DNA of 64,000 bases from Mucilaginibacter gotjawali (lineage in GTDB: Bacteria > Bacteroidota > Bacteroidia > Sphingobacteriales > Sphingobacteriaceae): positions 4,216,001 through 4,280,000 of the forward strand of contig NZ_AP017313.1 of NCBI RefSeq assembly GCF_002355435.1, read 5' to 3'. The translations under genes and the position numbers were made by a program. The stretch's first letter is position 1. The number at the start of each line of letters is the position of its first letter. Below the pieces are notes generated by a model. The model searched no databases. It saw only the letters and a list, made by a program, of their open reading frames with translations, and was not told where the DNA came from. Of the stretch, positions 52,631 through 61,390 are shown piece after piece.

Positions 52631-54703
52631 CGTATCGCCTTCCCCCAGGAATTCCCTGACCATCCGGAGCACCGCATCGCCATATTCCTGCGCGCGCTGT
52701 TCTCCGAAATTCTTAATGGCGGATAACTGGCTGAAGGTCTTGGGCAGCTTCTTCGCAATCTCCCGCAGGGTTTTCTCCGAGATCAGTGAATATTCAGGCG
52801 TGCCTTTTTGCTGCGCCGTTTCCGCGCGCCAGTCCAACAGCGCTTTATATAAGGCCGGGTTATCCACTTCAGCGTCCTTAGCCGTGGTCTTCGGCCGCCA
52901 GTTCTTAAAGACGGGTTTATAAGCGGCGAGCGCATTCTGCGCATATAGTAAGATCTCCGCACCGGTCGGGAAGTAGACGGCGCCGTGCAGCATCGCTAGC
53001 TTTTGCCGGATGCCGGACTGCAGATAATTATAGCGATTATAAAATTCGGACTCTAGCTCGCTGCCAGGCAATTGCAGCAGGATCTGCTCCAGCCGCGTTT
53101 GCAGGCCAGTCAGCTTCGGCTGGAAAAATGCGGCCGCCGCATTGATGCGTTCCTGGAGTACGGTCCGCGGCAGGTCCTCCCACAGTTCTTTTTGTATAAA
53201 ACGCTCACCAACAATCTTAAGCTCGCTGGCGAAAATGTTGGTGATTCCGGCGGTATCAAACGCACTGATGGATCCTGGACTTTCGGCGTGCTTTTCGAGT
53301 TCTTCTTTAAAGCCCGCCCAGGCATCGGCCAGCACCTTGAAATTGAAGGCGTCGCTGATCACATTGAATTCTGATATTTTTTTGGCCTCGGCTAAGGTGG
53401 CCAGGTCCGGGGGGCCCTGGGTCGCAGCCGTCATGAAGGCCACGATGGTTGGGTCGGTCTTTACATTTTCGGGCCTGATCGGGGACTGCAATATGATCCC
53501 GTCCAAAGTTCGGCAGCGGCTGAGCGCGACATAGGTCTGGCCTGCTGCAAAAGCCGAGGCCACGTCAATGACTGCTTTATCGAAGGTAAGGCCCTGGCTT
53601 TTATGAATAGTAATCGCCCAGGCCAGCCGCAAGGGATACTGGGTAAATGAACCGGCGCTGGTCTCATCGATCTTCTTTTCTGAAGCCGACAAAGCAAATT
53701 TCACATTCTGCCAGGTTTCTTTGAGCACTTCGAACGTGCTGTGGTCGTCGAGAAAGGTCACCTGAATGCTTGTCTCCTGCAGCGCGGTGACCCGCGCCGT
53801 TCGCCCGTTAAAATATTGCTTTTTCCCCGAAAGGTCGTTCTTAACGAACATGACCTGCGCGCCCACCTTCAGGCTGAGCTCGGCTTCGGCCGGATAGGCG
53901 TCCGCGGAAAAATCGCCGGTGACATCCGCTTTATAGACGAAACCTGCACTATCCAGTCCTTCCAGGCGCTGCGTATTGATCCGGTCGACCGATTGCACGT
54001 GGGTCGATAGGATAACGTAGTCCTGGAGGGTTCCGATCTCCTTTTCCGTGCGGTACTGCGTGTTCAGCGGTTCCAACAGTTCAGCGCTCACCTGGCCATG
54101 CCGGATCTCGTTAAGAATAGAAATAAAGGCCTGGTCGGTTTGACGGTAGACCTCGTTAAGCTCTAAAGTAAAAAAAGCGTGCTTTTGAAGTACCAGGCTG
54201 TTAAAAAAGTAAGGGCCTTTGTAATAACGGCCTAGGATCGGCCAGTCGCGCTCCCATACCGGCGGCAACTGGAAAAGATCGCCGATCATCAACACCTGGA
54301 CCCCGCCGAAGGGCTGCGCCGAGCCTTTTACCTGGCGAAGCAGTGTATCGATATGGTCGAGCGTATCTGCCCGGACCATACTGATCTCATCAATGATCAG
54401 TAGTTCGAGCTTGATGAGTACCAGCATTTTCTCCCTGCTCATCCGCAGCGCAAGCGGCTCGCCGCTGTTCGGCGGCAGCGGGCCGATAGGCATCTGGAAA
54501 AAAGAATGAATGGTCGTACCGCCGGCGTTAATCGCCGCCACCGCCGTTGGCGCGACAACGGCCAGGTTTTTAGTGATCGCCGTTTTGACCCGGTGAAGCA
54601 GCGTCGTTTTTCCTGTACCGGCCTTGCCCGTCAGGAATAACGGCACGTTACATTCTTCTAAAAATTTAATGACCAGATCCTGGACATTGATGCCTGTTTC
54701 CAC
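52622..54703 (-). CDS. Pif1/RecD-like helicase with C-terminal HRDC domain
   Basis: This 693-aa helicase starts at GTG 54703. Motif I is GKAGTGKTTLLHRV, motif II LLIIDEISMV, motif III GDLFQLPPVW, and the C-terminal motor motifs are AITIHKSQGLTFDKAVIDV and YVALSRCR. The last ~80 residues (LDWRAETAQQKGTPEYSLI, then IKNFGEQRAQEYGDAVLRMV) form an HRDC-like domain for nucleic-acid binding. It is convergent with the Argonaute operon, with a 9-bp overlap of the ends. A helicase next to Argonaute could supply unwound target DNA, though it may be independent. Confidence 0.83.
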   Translation of the reverse strand: METGINVQDLVIKFLEECNVPLFLTGKAGTGKTTLLHRVKTAITKNLAVVAPTAVAAINAGGTTIHSFFQMPIGPLPPNSGEPLALRMSREKMLVLIKLELLIIDEISMVRADTLDHIDTLLRQVKGSAQPFGGVQVLMIGDLFQLPPVWERDWPILGRYYKGPYFFNSLVLQKHAFFTLELNEVYRQTDQAFISILNEIRHGQVSAELLEPLNTQYRTEKEIGTLQDYVILSTHVQSVDRINTQRLEGLDSAGFVYKADVTGDFSADAYPAEAELSLKVGAQVMFVKNDLSGKKQYFNGRTARVTALQETSIQVTFLDDHSTFEVLKETWQNVKFALSASEKKIDETSAGSFTQYPLRLAWAITIHKSQGLTFDKAVIDVASAFAAGQTYVALSRCRTLDGIILQSPIRPENVKTDPTIVAFMTAATQGPPDLATLAEAKKISEFNVISDAFNFKVLADAWAGFKEELEKHAESPGSISAFDTAGITNIFASELKIVGERFIQKELWEDLPRTVLQERINAAAAFFQPKLTGLQTRLEQILLQLPGSELESEFYNRYNYLQSGIRQKLAMLHGAVYFPTGAEILLYAQNALAAYKPVFKNWRPKTTAKDAEVDNPALYKALLDWRAETAQQKGTPEYSLISEKTLREIAKKLPKTFSQLSAIKNFGEQRAQEYGDAVLRMVREFLGEGDTLF

Positions 54704-55157
54704 GCATCTAAATTAAGGATATTATCAGGTTCTGCTCGGCAGGATGCTCTTTTGTTTGGGAATATTTTTGTTCTTCTATAGTATCGAAATGGAAACAGCA
54801 ACTTAAAAATAATAAAATCTGATTTTGCAACCCAACAAACGATCAATGAAAATTATCATAAAATTTGTTTTAAGTATCGAATTTCCAGCTTTTCCTGGCT
54901 GAAAAAAAATAAATTTTCAGTGACATGTACATGGATTTAGACCAGGCAACTCGACGACCAAACCAACAACGAATTAAGAAAGAATTGCCAGCCGAGTCTA
55001 TATTTTAAGGGCCTTTATAGCTTTTGTTTATAAAATAATTCGCATATTTAACGTTCTCATACAGCCTCAAATTGATCTAAAGAATTCGGTATACTTTGCG
55101 GTATACGTTTTAAATTTGACGCCATAACATATTGATAATAATAGCTTTATCTCATTT
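54704..55157. other. Noncoding stretch at the right end of the element
   Basis: I find no gene, RNA or promoter in about 54,704-55,080. The 3' part carries the GGTATAC repeats and leads into the tRNA-like attachment site. Its sequence is AT-rich, with no stable reading frame over 60 codons. Confidence 0.5.
55087..55106. repeat. CGGTATAC direct repeat pair (integrase arm-site candidate)
   Basis: CGGTATAC occurs at 55087-55094 and again at 55099-55106, spaced by TTTG. GTATAC is itself a palindrome. Paired short repeats just inside an element end are typical binding sites for tyrosine recombinases. Confidence 0.45.
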
Positions 55158-55181
55158 GGTTCGAATCCCAGCGGGGTCACC
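55158..55181 (+). repeat. Orphan tRNA 3' end, putative attachment site (att)
   Basis: GGTTCGAATCCCAG followed by CGGGGTCACC has the T-loop (TTCGAAT), the 3' T-stem strand, the acceptor 3' strand and ACC of a tRNA. The 5' half is absent and the local T-stem does not pair, so it is a duplicated 3' end, as left by an element that integrates in a tRNA gene. I infer this is the right end of the conjugative element. The matching tRNA must lie outside the window, on the other side of the element. Confidence 0.6.
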
Positions 55182-55298
55182 TTAATTAATCTTTGCTTGA
55201 ACTCGTCAAATTAAGAAAACGTCTTTCTTTCGTGGCTGAAAAAATCATCTCCGCGAGCCCCGACAAGAAAAGTCGAACCGAAAAAGGGAATAAAGTTT

Positions 55299-55306
55299 TA
55301 TCTTTG
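55299..55306 (+). promoter_or_regulatory. -7 box before an intergenic repeat/terminator
   Basis: TATCTTTG fits TAnnTTTG. A transcript from here would pass through the intergenic repeat (55386) and stop at the terminator at 55484, about 170 nt, with no gene. Confidence 0.5.
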
Positions 55307-55385
55307 TTTTGGATAAAGATGGAAATTGGAATGTATTCTTCTTTAAAACAGCTCTTTACATCGTAAGACTTAATTTATTTAGGCT

Positions 55386-55452
55386 GAAATATTTGCCAAA
55401 CGTTTCAAATCTTCGAAAAAGTGGTTCGAGATTTGTCCTGTTGGGGCTACCT
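55386..55452 (+). repeat. Intergenic repeat with degenerate tRNA 3' end
   Basis: GAAATATTTGCCAAACG then TTCAAATCTTCGAAAAAG, followed by GGTTCGAGATTTGTCCTG and GGGGCTACC, is closely paralleled at 62959-63020 (GAAATATTCGCTAAACG, TCAAATCCTCAAAAAAG, GGTTCAACTTTAGTCCTG). Both copies end in a decayed tRNA 3' end. Together with the tandem array they form one repeat family in this part of the chromosome. Confidence 0.6.
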
Positions 55453-55453
55453 G

Positions 55454-55484
55454 AAGCCTCTGATTAAAATCAGAGGCTTTTTTT
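55454..55484 (+). terminator. Rho-independent terminator
   Basis: AAGCCTCTGAT (55454-55464) pairs perfectly with ATCAGAGGCTT (55469-55479) around TAAA, followed by a run of T to 55484. Confidence 0.8.
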
Positions 55485-55575
55485 ATCCTCCGGGGAATCC
55501 GGAGGATGGTGACGGGATAATCCACTAATAAAGTCCCTTTTCGCGGTAATGAAGCGGATCGTAAAAATAAAATAG

Positions 55576-55626
<51 letters not shown>

Positions 55627-55648
<22 letters not shown>

Positions 55649-56176
55649 CCTTTTTCTAAGTCAAAAGTCTTTAGTCGTAAGTCTGAAGACTTTTTTCGTT
55701 TTGGAGATTCGGCTGCTCGCCGGGCTCATACCCGCCAAAAGGCGGGCATAGGTTCGAGTCCTGTTCCCGCTACCTTTTTCTAAGTCAAAAGTCTTTAGTC
55801 GTAAGTCTGAAGACTTTTTTCGTTTTGGAGATTCGGCTGCTCGCCGGGCTCATACCCGCCAAAAGGCGGGCATAGGTTCGAGTCCTGTTCCCGCTACCTT
55901 TTTCTAAGTCAAAAGTCTTTAGTCGTAAGTCTGAAGACTTTTTTCGTTTTGGAGATTTGGCTGCTCGCCGGGCTCATACCCGCCAAAAGGCGGGCATAGG
56001 TTCGAGTCCTGCTCCCGCTACCTTTTTCTAAGTCAAAAGTCTTTAGTCGTAAGTCTGAAGACTTTTTTCGTTCTGGAGATTTGGCTGCTCGCCGGGCTCA
56101 TACCCGCCAAAAGGCGGGCATAGGTTCGAGTCCTGCTCCCGCTACCTTTTTCTAAGTCAAAAGTCTTTAGTCGTAT
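55627..56176 (+). repeat. 124-bp tandem repeat array derived from the tRNA 3' half
   Basis: Counting from the T-arm GGTTCGAG, copies begin at 55627 (inside the real tRNA), 55751, 55875, 55999 and 56123, each 124 bp apart, the last cut off at about 56176. Each unit holds the tRNA T-arm and acceptor 3' end, the terminator hairpin, and a decayed tRNA body: GGAGATTCGGCTGCTCGCC, GGGCTCATACCCG, then a new perfect hairpin CCCGCC-AAAA-GGCGGG. The anticodon loop has lost one A, so these do not fold as functional tRNAs. Copies are almost identical, so expansion is recent. Confidence 0.85.
55663..55696 (+). terminator. Terminator after the initiator tRNA, repeated in the array
   Basis: AAAAGTCTT (55663-55671) pairs with AAGACTTTT (55686-55694), followed by T residues. 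The same hairpin recurs in every repeat unit downstream. Confidence 0.7.
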
Positions 56177-56504
56177 TGCAAGATCGGGGGCTTCGGCGCG
56201 ATGGCGCTGAAATCGGAATTCGTTAAAAAAAACCTGACGCCTTTATACTAAATTTGCGCATGCTGACGGTGAAGGATTATGAGGCGCTGAGAGAGGCGAA
56301 AAAAGCGCATGCAGCAACTGACGCCTTACCTTGCACATATCCGTTTTAATACCCATTCCTAAAATTGACCGGGCGGAAACCTTGCCGCCATCCATTTTAC
56401 TTTTTTTAAAATCTTCAACCAGTTGAACTTTTTTGTGACCGGGCCGGGCGACCTTTGGGTTATGGAAAATATAAAAAGTATACAAGAAATCATACTCACC
56501 TAAC
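56177..56504. other. Intergenic stretch, no gene
   Basis: This region follows the repeat array. An open frame on the minus strand overlaps the DUF1330 gene and has no protein-like pattern. A CCTTTGG segment near 56451 could be part of a promoter for the DUF1330 gene. Confidence 0.4.
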
Positions 56505-56858
56505 ATGAGAGTAGTAACGATCCCGGAAAACGTGCAAGGCACGGGCCCGGTACTGATGCTGAATATGCTTAAATTCGCGGACCGTCGCCTGTATATAGAG
56601 GAATACCTCCCGGCATTTAACCGGGTGATGGAACTGTTGGGGCTGGAAGCCAAAATGGAACTACTGAGCGACGTATTAGCCAGCGTGGTGGCTGATGAAG
56701 GCGAGGACTGGGACGCCATCCTCATCGTGGAATATGCCAGCGTCGAAGCATTTTTAACCGTGGCGCAAAGCGATGCTTACCGCGAGATAGCCGAACCGCT
56801 GCGCCTGGCTGCGCTCGCCGACCTGAAATTGTACATGACGCGCCGGGTTGCGTTGTAA
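56505..56858 (+). CDS. DUF1330-domain protein
   Basis: This 117-aa protein has a dimeric alpha/beta-barrel-like DUF1330 layout: GPVLMLNMLKFADRRLYIEE at the start, then WDAILIVEYASVEAFLTVAQ and SDAYREIAEPLRLAALADL. The function is unknown; members are small cytoplasmic proteins. It lies 15 bp before the Crp/Fnr-like gene on the same strand and may be co-transcribed with it. Confidence 0.75.
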   Translation: MRVVTIPENVQGTGPVLMLNMLKFADRRLYIEEYLPAFNRVMELLGLEAKMELLSDVLASVVADEGEDWDAILIVEYASVEAFLTVAQSDAYREIAEPLRLAALADLKLYMTRRVAL

Positions 56859-56873
56859 TACGTATCTTAGCAC

Positions 56874-57449
56874 ATGCACCAGCTGATCCTGAACAATTTT
56901 GCCCTGCATATAGCGCTTGCTCCTGCCGAACAGGAGCAGGCGCTTGCCTTCTTCCAGCTTAAGGAAGTAAAGAAGCGCAAGTGGCTGCTAAACGCGGGAG
57001 AAACCGAACGCTACGTTTATTTCGTCAAGCGCGGCTGCCTGCGCATGTTTTATACCGATAAGAGCGGGGAAGACCACATCATCGGTTTTTACCCCGAAAA
57101 CTGGTGGGTTTGCGATATTGTGAGCTTTTTTAATGCAAAACCCTCCGCAAATGCCATCCAGGCGCTGGAAGACGGCGAGGTATATTACGTCTCGCTTCCC
57201 CGTCTAGAAGAATTGTTACAAACCATCCCTAAGTTCGAGCGCTTTTTCCGCATCCTTACCCAAAATGGCTTCGAACTTTTCCAGCGGCGCATCACCTCAC
57301 AACTGTACAAAACCGCCGAAGAACGCTACCTCGAATTCCGTATGCGCCACCCCGGGCTGGAGCAGCGCATCGCCCAAAAACATATCGCCGGTTATTTAGG
57401 CATTACGCCGGCATTCTTAAGCATGATGCGAAAGGAAAAAGGTGTTTGA
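56874..57449 (+). CDS. Crp/Fnr-family transcription regulator
   Basis: This 191-aa regulator has a cyclic-nucleotide-binding-like domain (WLLNAGETERYVYFVKRGCL, then GFYPENWWVCDIVSFFNAK) and a C-terminal region with AEERYLEFRMRHPGLEQRI then QKHIAGYLGITPAFLSMMRK, a helix-turn-helix. Bacteroidota versions often lack the cAMP-contact residues and sense other signals. It probably acts with the neighbouring regulators on local genes. Convincing length and motif order. Confidence 0.85.
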   Translation: MHQLILNNFALHIALAPAEQEQALAFFQLKEVKKRKWLLNAGETERYVYFVKRGCLRMFYTDKSGEDHIIGFYPENWWVCDIVSFFNAKPSANAIQALEDGEVYYVSLPRLEELLQTIPKFERFFRILTQNGFELFQRRITSQLYKTAEERYLEFRMRHPGLEQRIAQKHIAGYLGITPAFLSMMRKEKGV

Positions 57450-57497
57450 CCGATCCCGGACTGAAATTCGCTTTTCATCAATAAGGTTTGATTTGCT

Positions 57498-57505
57498 TAA
57501 CTTTG
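57498..57505 (+). promoter_or_regulatory. -7 box directly before an AraC-family gene
   Basis: TAACTTTG fits TAnnTTTG, and TTTG at 57487-57490 could serve as the upstream element. The ATG at 57510 is only 5 bases after the box, so either the mRNA is leaderless or the start is the internal ATG at 57537. Confidence 0.5.
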
Positions 57506-57509
57506 CCGG

Positions 57510-58352
57510 ATGACAGAAGAAATTCCGGGCGTTAATATGGCCGAACTGCGGCTGCAAGGTTTTAAGGTGCATGAACTACCCGCGCTCGTGGACGTACCGG
57601 CCGTGCACGGCCGCCGGGATTTTTATAAAATGGGCCTGGTAACCGGTGAAATGACCATGGTTTATGGCGACCGGGTGGTAGAACTAAAGGATACCGTGTT
57701 GTTTTTTGTCAATCCCAGGGTACCGCGCTCGGTGCTGCGCCGCTCTACGTCGACCACGGGCTACGCGTGCATTTTTACCGAAGCCTTTATGCCGGCGATT
57801 GTCAAAAAGTCGCCCTTGTTTAACGCCGGGCAGAACCCACTCATCCGGTTGAACAGCGAACAGGCGGCTTTCATGAGGGGCATTTTCGGGAAGATGCTAG
57901 CCGCGCGTGATGGGGATTATGCGTATAAGAGCGACCTGATCAAAAGCTGTATCGAAATTATTATCCATGAAGCTTTGTCAATACAGCCACCTGTGCAGCA
58001 GCCAGTCAACGGCGCGGCCCGGATGGCACACTTATTTATGGACCTGCTGGAAAGACAATTTCCGATTGAGCACACCGCGGAGCCGCTGAAATTGCGGACG
58101 GCCCAGGATTTTGCCGCTAAGCTGGCGGTGCATATCAATTACCTGAACAGGGCAGTAAAAACGGTTACCGGCAAGCCGACCTCGGTACATATTGCGGAAC
58201 GCATCGCCGCGGAGGCTAAGGCACTCCTGCAGCATACCGACTGGGGTGTGGCGGACATCGCTTATGCGCTCGGTTTTGGTTACCCGACTTACTTTAATAA
58301 CTTTTTCAAGCGGGTGACGGGCGTTACGCCTAAATCCTTGCGCAAGGTTTGA
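57510..58352 (+). CDS. AraC-family transcription regulator
   Basis: This 280-aa regulator has an N-terminal cupin-like sensor (MVYGDRVVELKDTVLFFVNP) and a C-terminal AraC DNA-binding domain: LAVHINYLNRAVKTVTGKPT, then DWGVADIAYALGFGYPTYFN and FFKRVTGVTPKSLRK, the two helix-turn-helix units. It likely controls the epimerase gene just downstream, in the same direction 64 bp away. The start may be 57537. Confidence 0.88.
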   Translation: MTEEIPGVNMAELRLQGFKVHELPALVDVPAVHGRRDFYKMGLVTGEMTMVYGDRVVELKDTVLFFVNPRVPRSVLRRSTSTTGYACIFTEAFMPAIVKKSPLFNAGQNPLIRLNSEQAAFMRGIFGKMLAARDGDYAYKSDLIKSCIEIIIHEALSIQPPVQQPVNGAARMAHLFMDLLERQFPIEHTAEPLKLRTAQDFAAKLAVHINYLNRAVKTVTGKPTSVHIAERIAAEAKALLQHTDWGVADIAYALGFGYPTYFNNFFKRVTGVTPKSLRKV

Positions 58353-58415
58353 TAATCATACTTATTGGTTTGATTATTGTTTAAACAGTGCCGGTTTTAA
58401 CCCGAACTTTGGGTT

Positions 58416-59261
58416 ATGAAAATATTAGTTACCGGGGCTACCGGCAAGGTCGGTAGCCGCTTTGTTCCCCGTTTATTGGCCAAAGGCTATGACGTGCGTA
58501 TTTTGGTTCGTGATGCCTCCAAGGCAACCGTGTTAGCGACACTGGGCGCCGAGGTGGTGACAGGCGATCTTTTTAATGCCGCCAGTTTAACGCCCGCGTT
58601 AGCGGACATAGACGCGGTAATCCATTTGGCGGCGTTGTTCCGCACGTTTACCGATAACGAAGGGATCATCAAGACCAACCATGAGGGTTCGGTAGCCCTT
58701 GCCGATGCGGCAGTTGCCGCGGGCGTGAAACGCTTTATTTTTGTCAGCACCAGCAATGTATACGGGTCCGGCTACGGGCACCCGGCGAAGGAGGACGACC
58801 CCGTGAATATGAATGACCCGAGACCCTATGCGTCCAGCAAGATTGCGGCCGAGCAGGAACTGTTAAAAAAAGAGATGGATGTGCGCATATTGCGTTTGGG
58901 CTTTGTTTATGGGGATAAGGACCCGCATATCGAAGAGATCATCCCGCTGCTTAAAAAAATGAAGCGCCATTCAGGTTCGCGCATGCACATGGTGCACCAT
59001 TTGGATGTGACCCAGGCCCTGATCATGCTACTGGAACGGGACGGCCTGAACGGGGAAATCTTTAATATCGCCGATGATGCGCCGATCACCTTATATGAAC
59101 TTGCCGATTCAGTGGGAAAGGCGGGCGATACCTTCGATGAGGTGGAAGCGCCGCTGGCCGATCCGTTTGAGGGCCTTACAGATATTTCCAAACTGCGCAA
59201 GGCCGGATTCCGGCTGCTCGTGCCCAGTTATTATGTGGCACGCGACCTGGATATTTTATAA
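58416..59261 (+). CDS. NAD-dependent epimerase/dehydratase (extended SDR)
   Basis: This 281-aa protein has a Rossmann start (MKILVTGATGKVGSRFVPRL, GxxGxxG), then FVSTSNVYGSG and PYASSKIAAEQ with the YxxxK motif, the features of extended short-chain dehydrogenases that act on nucleotide sugars or related substrates. The substrate is unknown. It is downstream of the AraC gene. Length fits the family. Confidence 0.88.
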   Translation: MKILVTGATGKVGSRFVPRLLAKGYDVRILVRDASKATVLATLGAEVVTGDLFNAASLTPALADIDAVIHLAALFRTFTDNEGIIKTNHEGSVALADAAVAAGVKRFIFVSTSNVYGSGYGHPAKEDDPVNMNDPRPYASSKIAAEQELLKKEMDVRILRLGFVYGDKDPHIEEIIPLLKKMKRHSGSRMHMVHHLDVTQALIMLLERDGLNGEIFNIADDAPITLYELADSVGKAGDTFDEVEAPLADPFEGLTDISKLRKAGFRLLVPSYYVARDLDIL

Positions 59262-59657
59262 CCGCAGTGAAGGCCCATCATTCTCCTTTGGAATGTCCAT
59301 GATCACAACAGCAAAGCACGATATCAGTTGTACTTTGTTATTGGAACAGGTTTTGGGCCGTCTCCGCTTCAATTACTTGAGAATGCAGATTTACAACGGA
59401 GGCCAAACGATTGAACCCTCCAAACCCGGCAATTTCCTTGTCCCGAGACGAGGCACGAATCAACTCATATATAGCGGTTAATTTATGCATTTCTTCTAAA
59501 AAGCAGCTCGAGTTAGTCCGATTGGGGCTACCTCTTTCTAAGTCAAAAGTCTTTAGTCGTAAGTCTGAAGGCTTTTTTCGTTTAAAGCTTTGGCAGATCG
59601 TCGGGCTCATACCCGCCAAAAGGCGGGCATAGGCTCGATTCCTGCAACCAAATTGGG
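59262..59657. other. Intergenic stretch carrying a diverged tRNA-derived repeat
   Basis: No gene is evident. From about 59530 it holds one diverged copy of the tRNA-derived repeat. The remaining sequence has no recognised content; open frames here are shadows of the repeat. Confidence 0.5.
59525..59650 (+). repeat. Diverged copy of the tRNA-derived repeat
   Basis: The unit has GGGGCTACC, the TAAGTCAAAAGTCTTTAGTC terminator hairpin, a decayed anticodon region GTCGGGCTCATACCCGCC, the AAAA-looped hairpin with GGCGGGCATAGG, and a T-arm end CTCGATTCCTG. It lies 3.4 kb from the array, so the family has been dispersed as well as amplified. Confidence 0.75.
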
Positions 59658-60029
59658 CTAATAAAAAAAGGTTTCGGATATGATCTTATCATCCTTTACG
59701 CCAAAAACGGCAATTTCTGCCACTTGTAACCTCTGCCCGGTTTTTAAGGTCATGTCCCTACCCATGGCCAGGCTAAAATAGTTGCCGCCAACCACCGGTT
59801 CGCTGCAAAAGAAGCTGTGTACTTCTGCAATAATCTCTTGTCTGGCTTTTGACTTTGCTAAAACCGCTTCAATACCCCTGGTTATGGTAGGTACGCCCAT
59901 TGAGAGGGCATGTTCTGGTTCGGTACAAATAATATCGGCGCTATAAAGGCTTTGATAAATTTCTGCTACTTGTCTTTGTTGAAAAAGATCAAAGTAACGA
60001 TTGGCTAGTTCTTGAGTTGTCATTTTCAT
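59658..60029 (-). CDS. SnoaL/NTF2-like protein
   Basis: This 123-aa protein has a SnoaL/NTF2-like cone fold pattern: LANRYFDLFQQRQVAEIYQS, YSADIICTEPEHALSMG, then GIEAVLAKSKARQEIIAEVH and VAEIAVFGVKDDKIISETF. Members are small enzymes or binders; no specific role. It is transcribed divergently from the AraC/cupin gene, with which it probably shares regulation. Confidence 0.75.
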   Translation of the reverse strand: MKMTTQELANRYFDLFQQRQVAEIYQSLYSADIICTEPEHALSMGVPTITRGIEAVLAKSKARQEIIAEVHSFFCSEPVVGGNYFSLAMGRDMTLKTGQRLQVAEIAVFGVKDDKIISETFFY

Positions 60030-60045
60030 TGATTATTTATTTATA

Positions 60046-60053
60046 CAAAGCTA
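60046..60053 (-). promoter_or_regulatory. -7 box of the NTF2-like gene
   Basis: On the minus strand it reads TAGCTTTG, a TAnnTTTG match, about 17 bp upstream of the start at 60029. Confidence 0.6.
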
Positions 60054-60090
60054 CCATGCTGTTAAATACTTAAAGTATTAAAAAGTGTTA

Positions 60091-60098
60091 TATATTTG
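60091..60098 (+). promoter_or_regulatory. -7 box of the AraC/cupin gene
   Basis: TATATTTG fits TAnnTTTG, 25 bp upstream of ATG 60123. It is divergent from the box at 60046-60053. Confidence 0.6.
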
Positions 60099-60122
60099 CT
60101 TAATCGTATCAATTTTATTAAA

Positions 60123-61037
60123 ATGGACGCTTTAAGCACCGTATTAGAGGCAACCCGGCTGAGAAGTGTTGTTTACAACAAGTTCCCCTTTGCAGCCCCA
60201 TGGGGATTAGATGTTGTTAAGGACGAAAATTCGCAATTCTGGCGATTGGTGAGTGGTAGTTGTACGGTTGGCTCGCCTGATGGCCGTATCATTGAATTGG
60301 CGGAGGGCGATCTGGTATTTGTACCTCACGGAAGCGCCCATTGGATAGCTGATAAATCTACAAGCTTACGCATGCCATCGCCCGAATTTGTTAAGGCCCG
60401 CAGGGCGGGGATAGAGGTTTTTAAAGGCAATGGCGATGTAACCATCCTTATAGCGGGCCATTTTGAATTTGCTTACCAACCCCTGCACCCTTTTTTAAAG
60501 GATTTGCCGCCAATAATCCATATCAAGCAATATGTAACAGAAAACCAGCTATTGTTAAAGCAGGTTGCTGAATTAATGCTGGAAGAACTCAATAACGAAC
60601 GGCCGGGAAGCGGGGTAATGCTGAAATGCTTGTCTGAAATAATGTTTGTCAGTATCATCAGGGCATATTTAGAACAGGCTGTGCCTGACCATGGTTTTCT
60701 TTCCGCATTAAACGACGCAAGGATCAGTAAGGCGTTGAAGCTGATACAGGACTCCCCTCAAAACGATTGGACGCTGGAATCTCTTTCATCGGAGATTGGC
60801 ATGTCACGTTCCGTTTTCTTTAATCAGTTTAAAAAATTATTACGTGAAACACCGCTGAGCTATCTTACTAATTGGCGCATTGGACAAGCCCAAAAGCTAT
60901 TATTGACTGATAACAGCAATATATCAGAAATTGCAGCAAACGTTGGTTATCAGTCGGAAGCGGCTTTTAACCGGATATTTAAATCAAAAACGGGGCAAAC
61001 TCCCGCCGTATACAGAAGAACTCATTTATTGTCTTAG
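60123..61037 (+). CDS. AraC-family regulator with cupin sensor
   Basis: This ~304-aa regulator has a cupin-like N-terminal domain (LVSGSCTVGSPDGRIIELAE then GDLVFVPHGSAHWI, metal-binding His) and an AraC C-terminus: LSSEIGMSRSVFFNQFKKLL and NISEIAANVGYQSEAAFNRI then FKSKTGQTPAVYRR. I choose ATG 60123 because it lies 25 bp after a -7 box; an ATG at 60096 is only 27 bases upstream and falls in the promoter. It likely controls its divergent neighbour. Confidence 0.88.
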   Translation: MDALSTVLEATRLRSVVYNKFPFAAPWGLDVVKDENSQFWRLVSGSCTVGSPDGRIIELAEGDLVFVPHGSAHWIADKSTSLRMPSPEFVKARRAGIEVFKGNGDVTILIAGHFEFAYQPLHPFLKDLPPIIHIKQYVTENQLLLKQVAELMLEELNNERPGSGVMLKCLSEIMFVSIIRAYLEQAVPDHGFLSALNDARISKALKLIQDSPQNDWTLESLSSEIGMSRSVFFNQFKKLLRETPLSYLTNWRIGQAQKLLLTDNSNISEIAANVGYQSEAAFNRIFKSKTGQTPAVYRRTHLLS

Positions 61038-61390
61038 GATACACCATTGCCGATGTTGCCCAATTAAAAGAGTATCAACAACCGAATGAACTCATCTGCG
61101 TAACGTACTGGAGCAAATTATAAGCGGATTGGTTAACCTGAAGACTCTAATCCACCCAAAGGCGGAAAATAGGTTCGGGTCCTGTTCCGGCAAATGGCAA
61201 TTGAAAACCTCAGGTCAAAAGCCCTGGTTTTTTTCTTACCCTAATCGCTATTTAAGCGAATGCAGGCAGCCGCAATTTTTCTTCGGGGTTATTTGTCCCA
61301 ATCTACCCCTTATTTTGTCACGCTTACCCGGCGTAAAATCCTTGAAATGCGCCGATCTTTGTAAAGACAAATAAATTAAAATAACCTATT
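61038..61390. other. Intergenic stretch with a further decayed repeat copy
   Basis: From about 61141 it holds a poor copy of the tRNA-derived repeat: CACCCAAAGGCGGAAAATAGG then TTCGGGTCCTGTTCCGGC, followed by a weak hairpin with a run of T. An 81-codon open frame across it is not protein-like. A GATCTTTG segment near 61357 could be part of the promoter of the next gene. Confidence 0.45.

Noticed and set aside
56243..56725. 160-aa minus-strand open frame
   Set aside because: It overlaps the DUF1330 gene and the intergenic region; Ser/Thr-rich composition indicates a shadow.
61129..61374. 81-aa open frame
   Set aside because: It is translated from a worn tRNA-derived repeat and terminator-like sequence.
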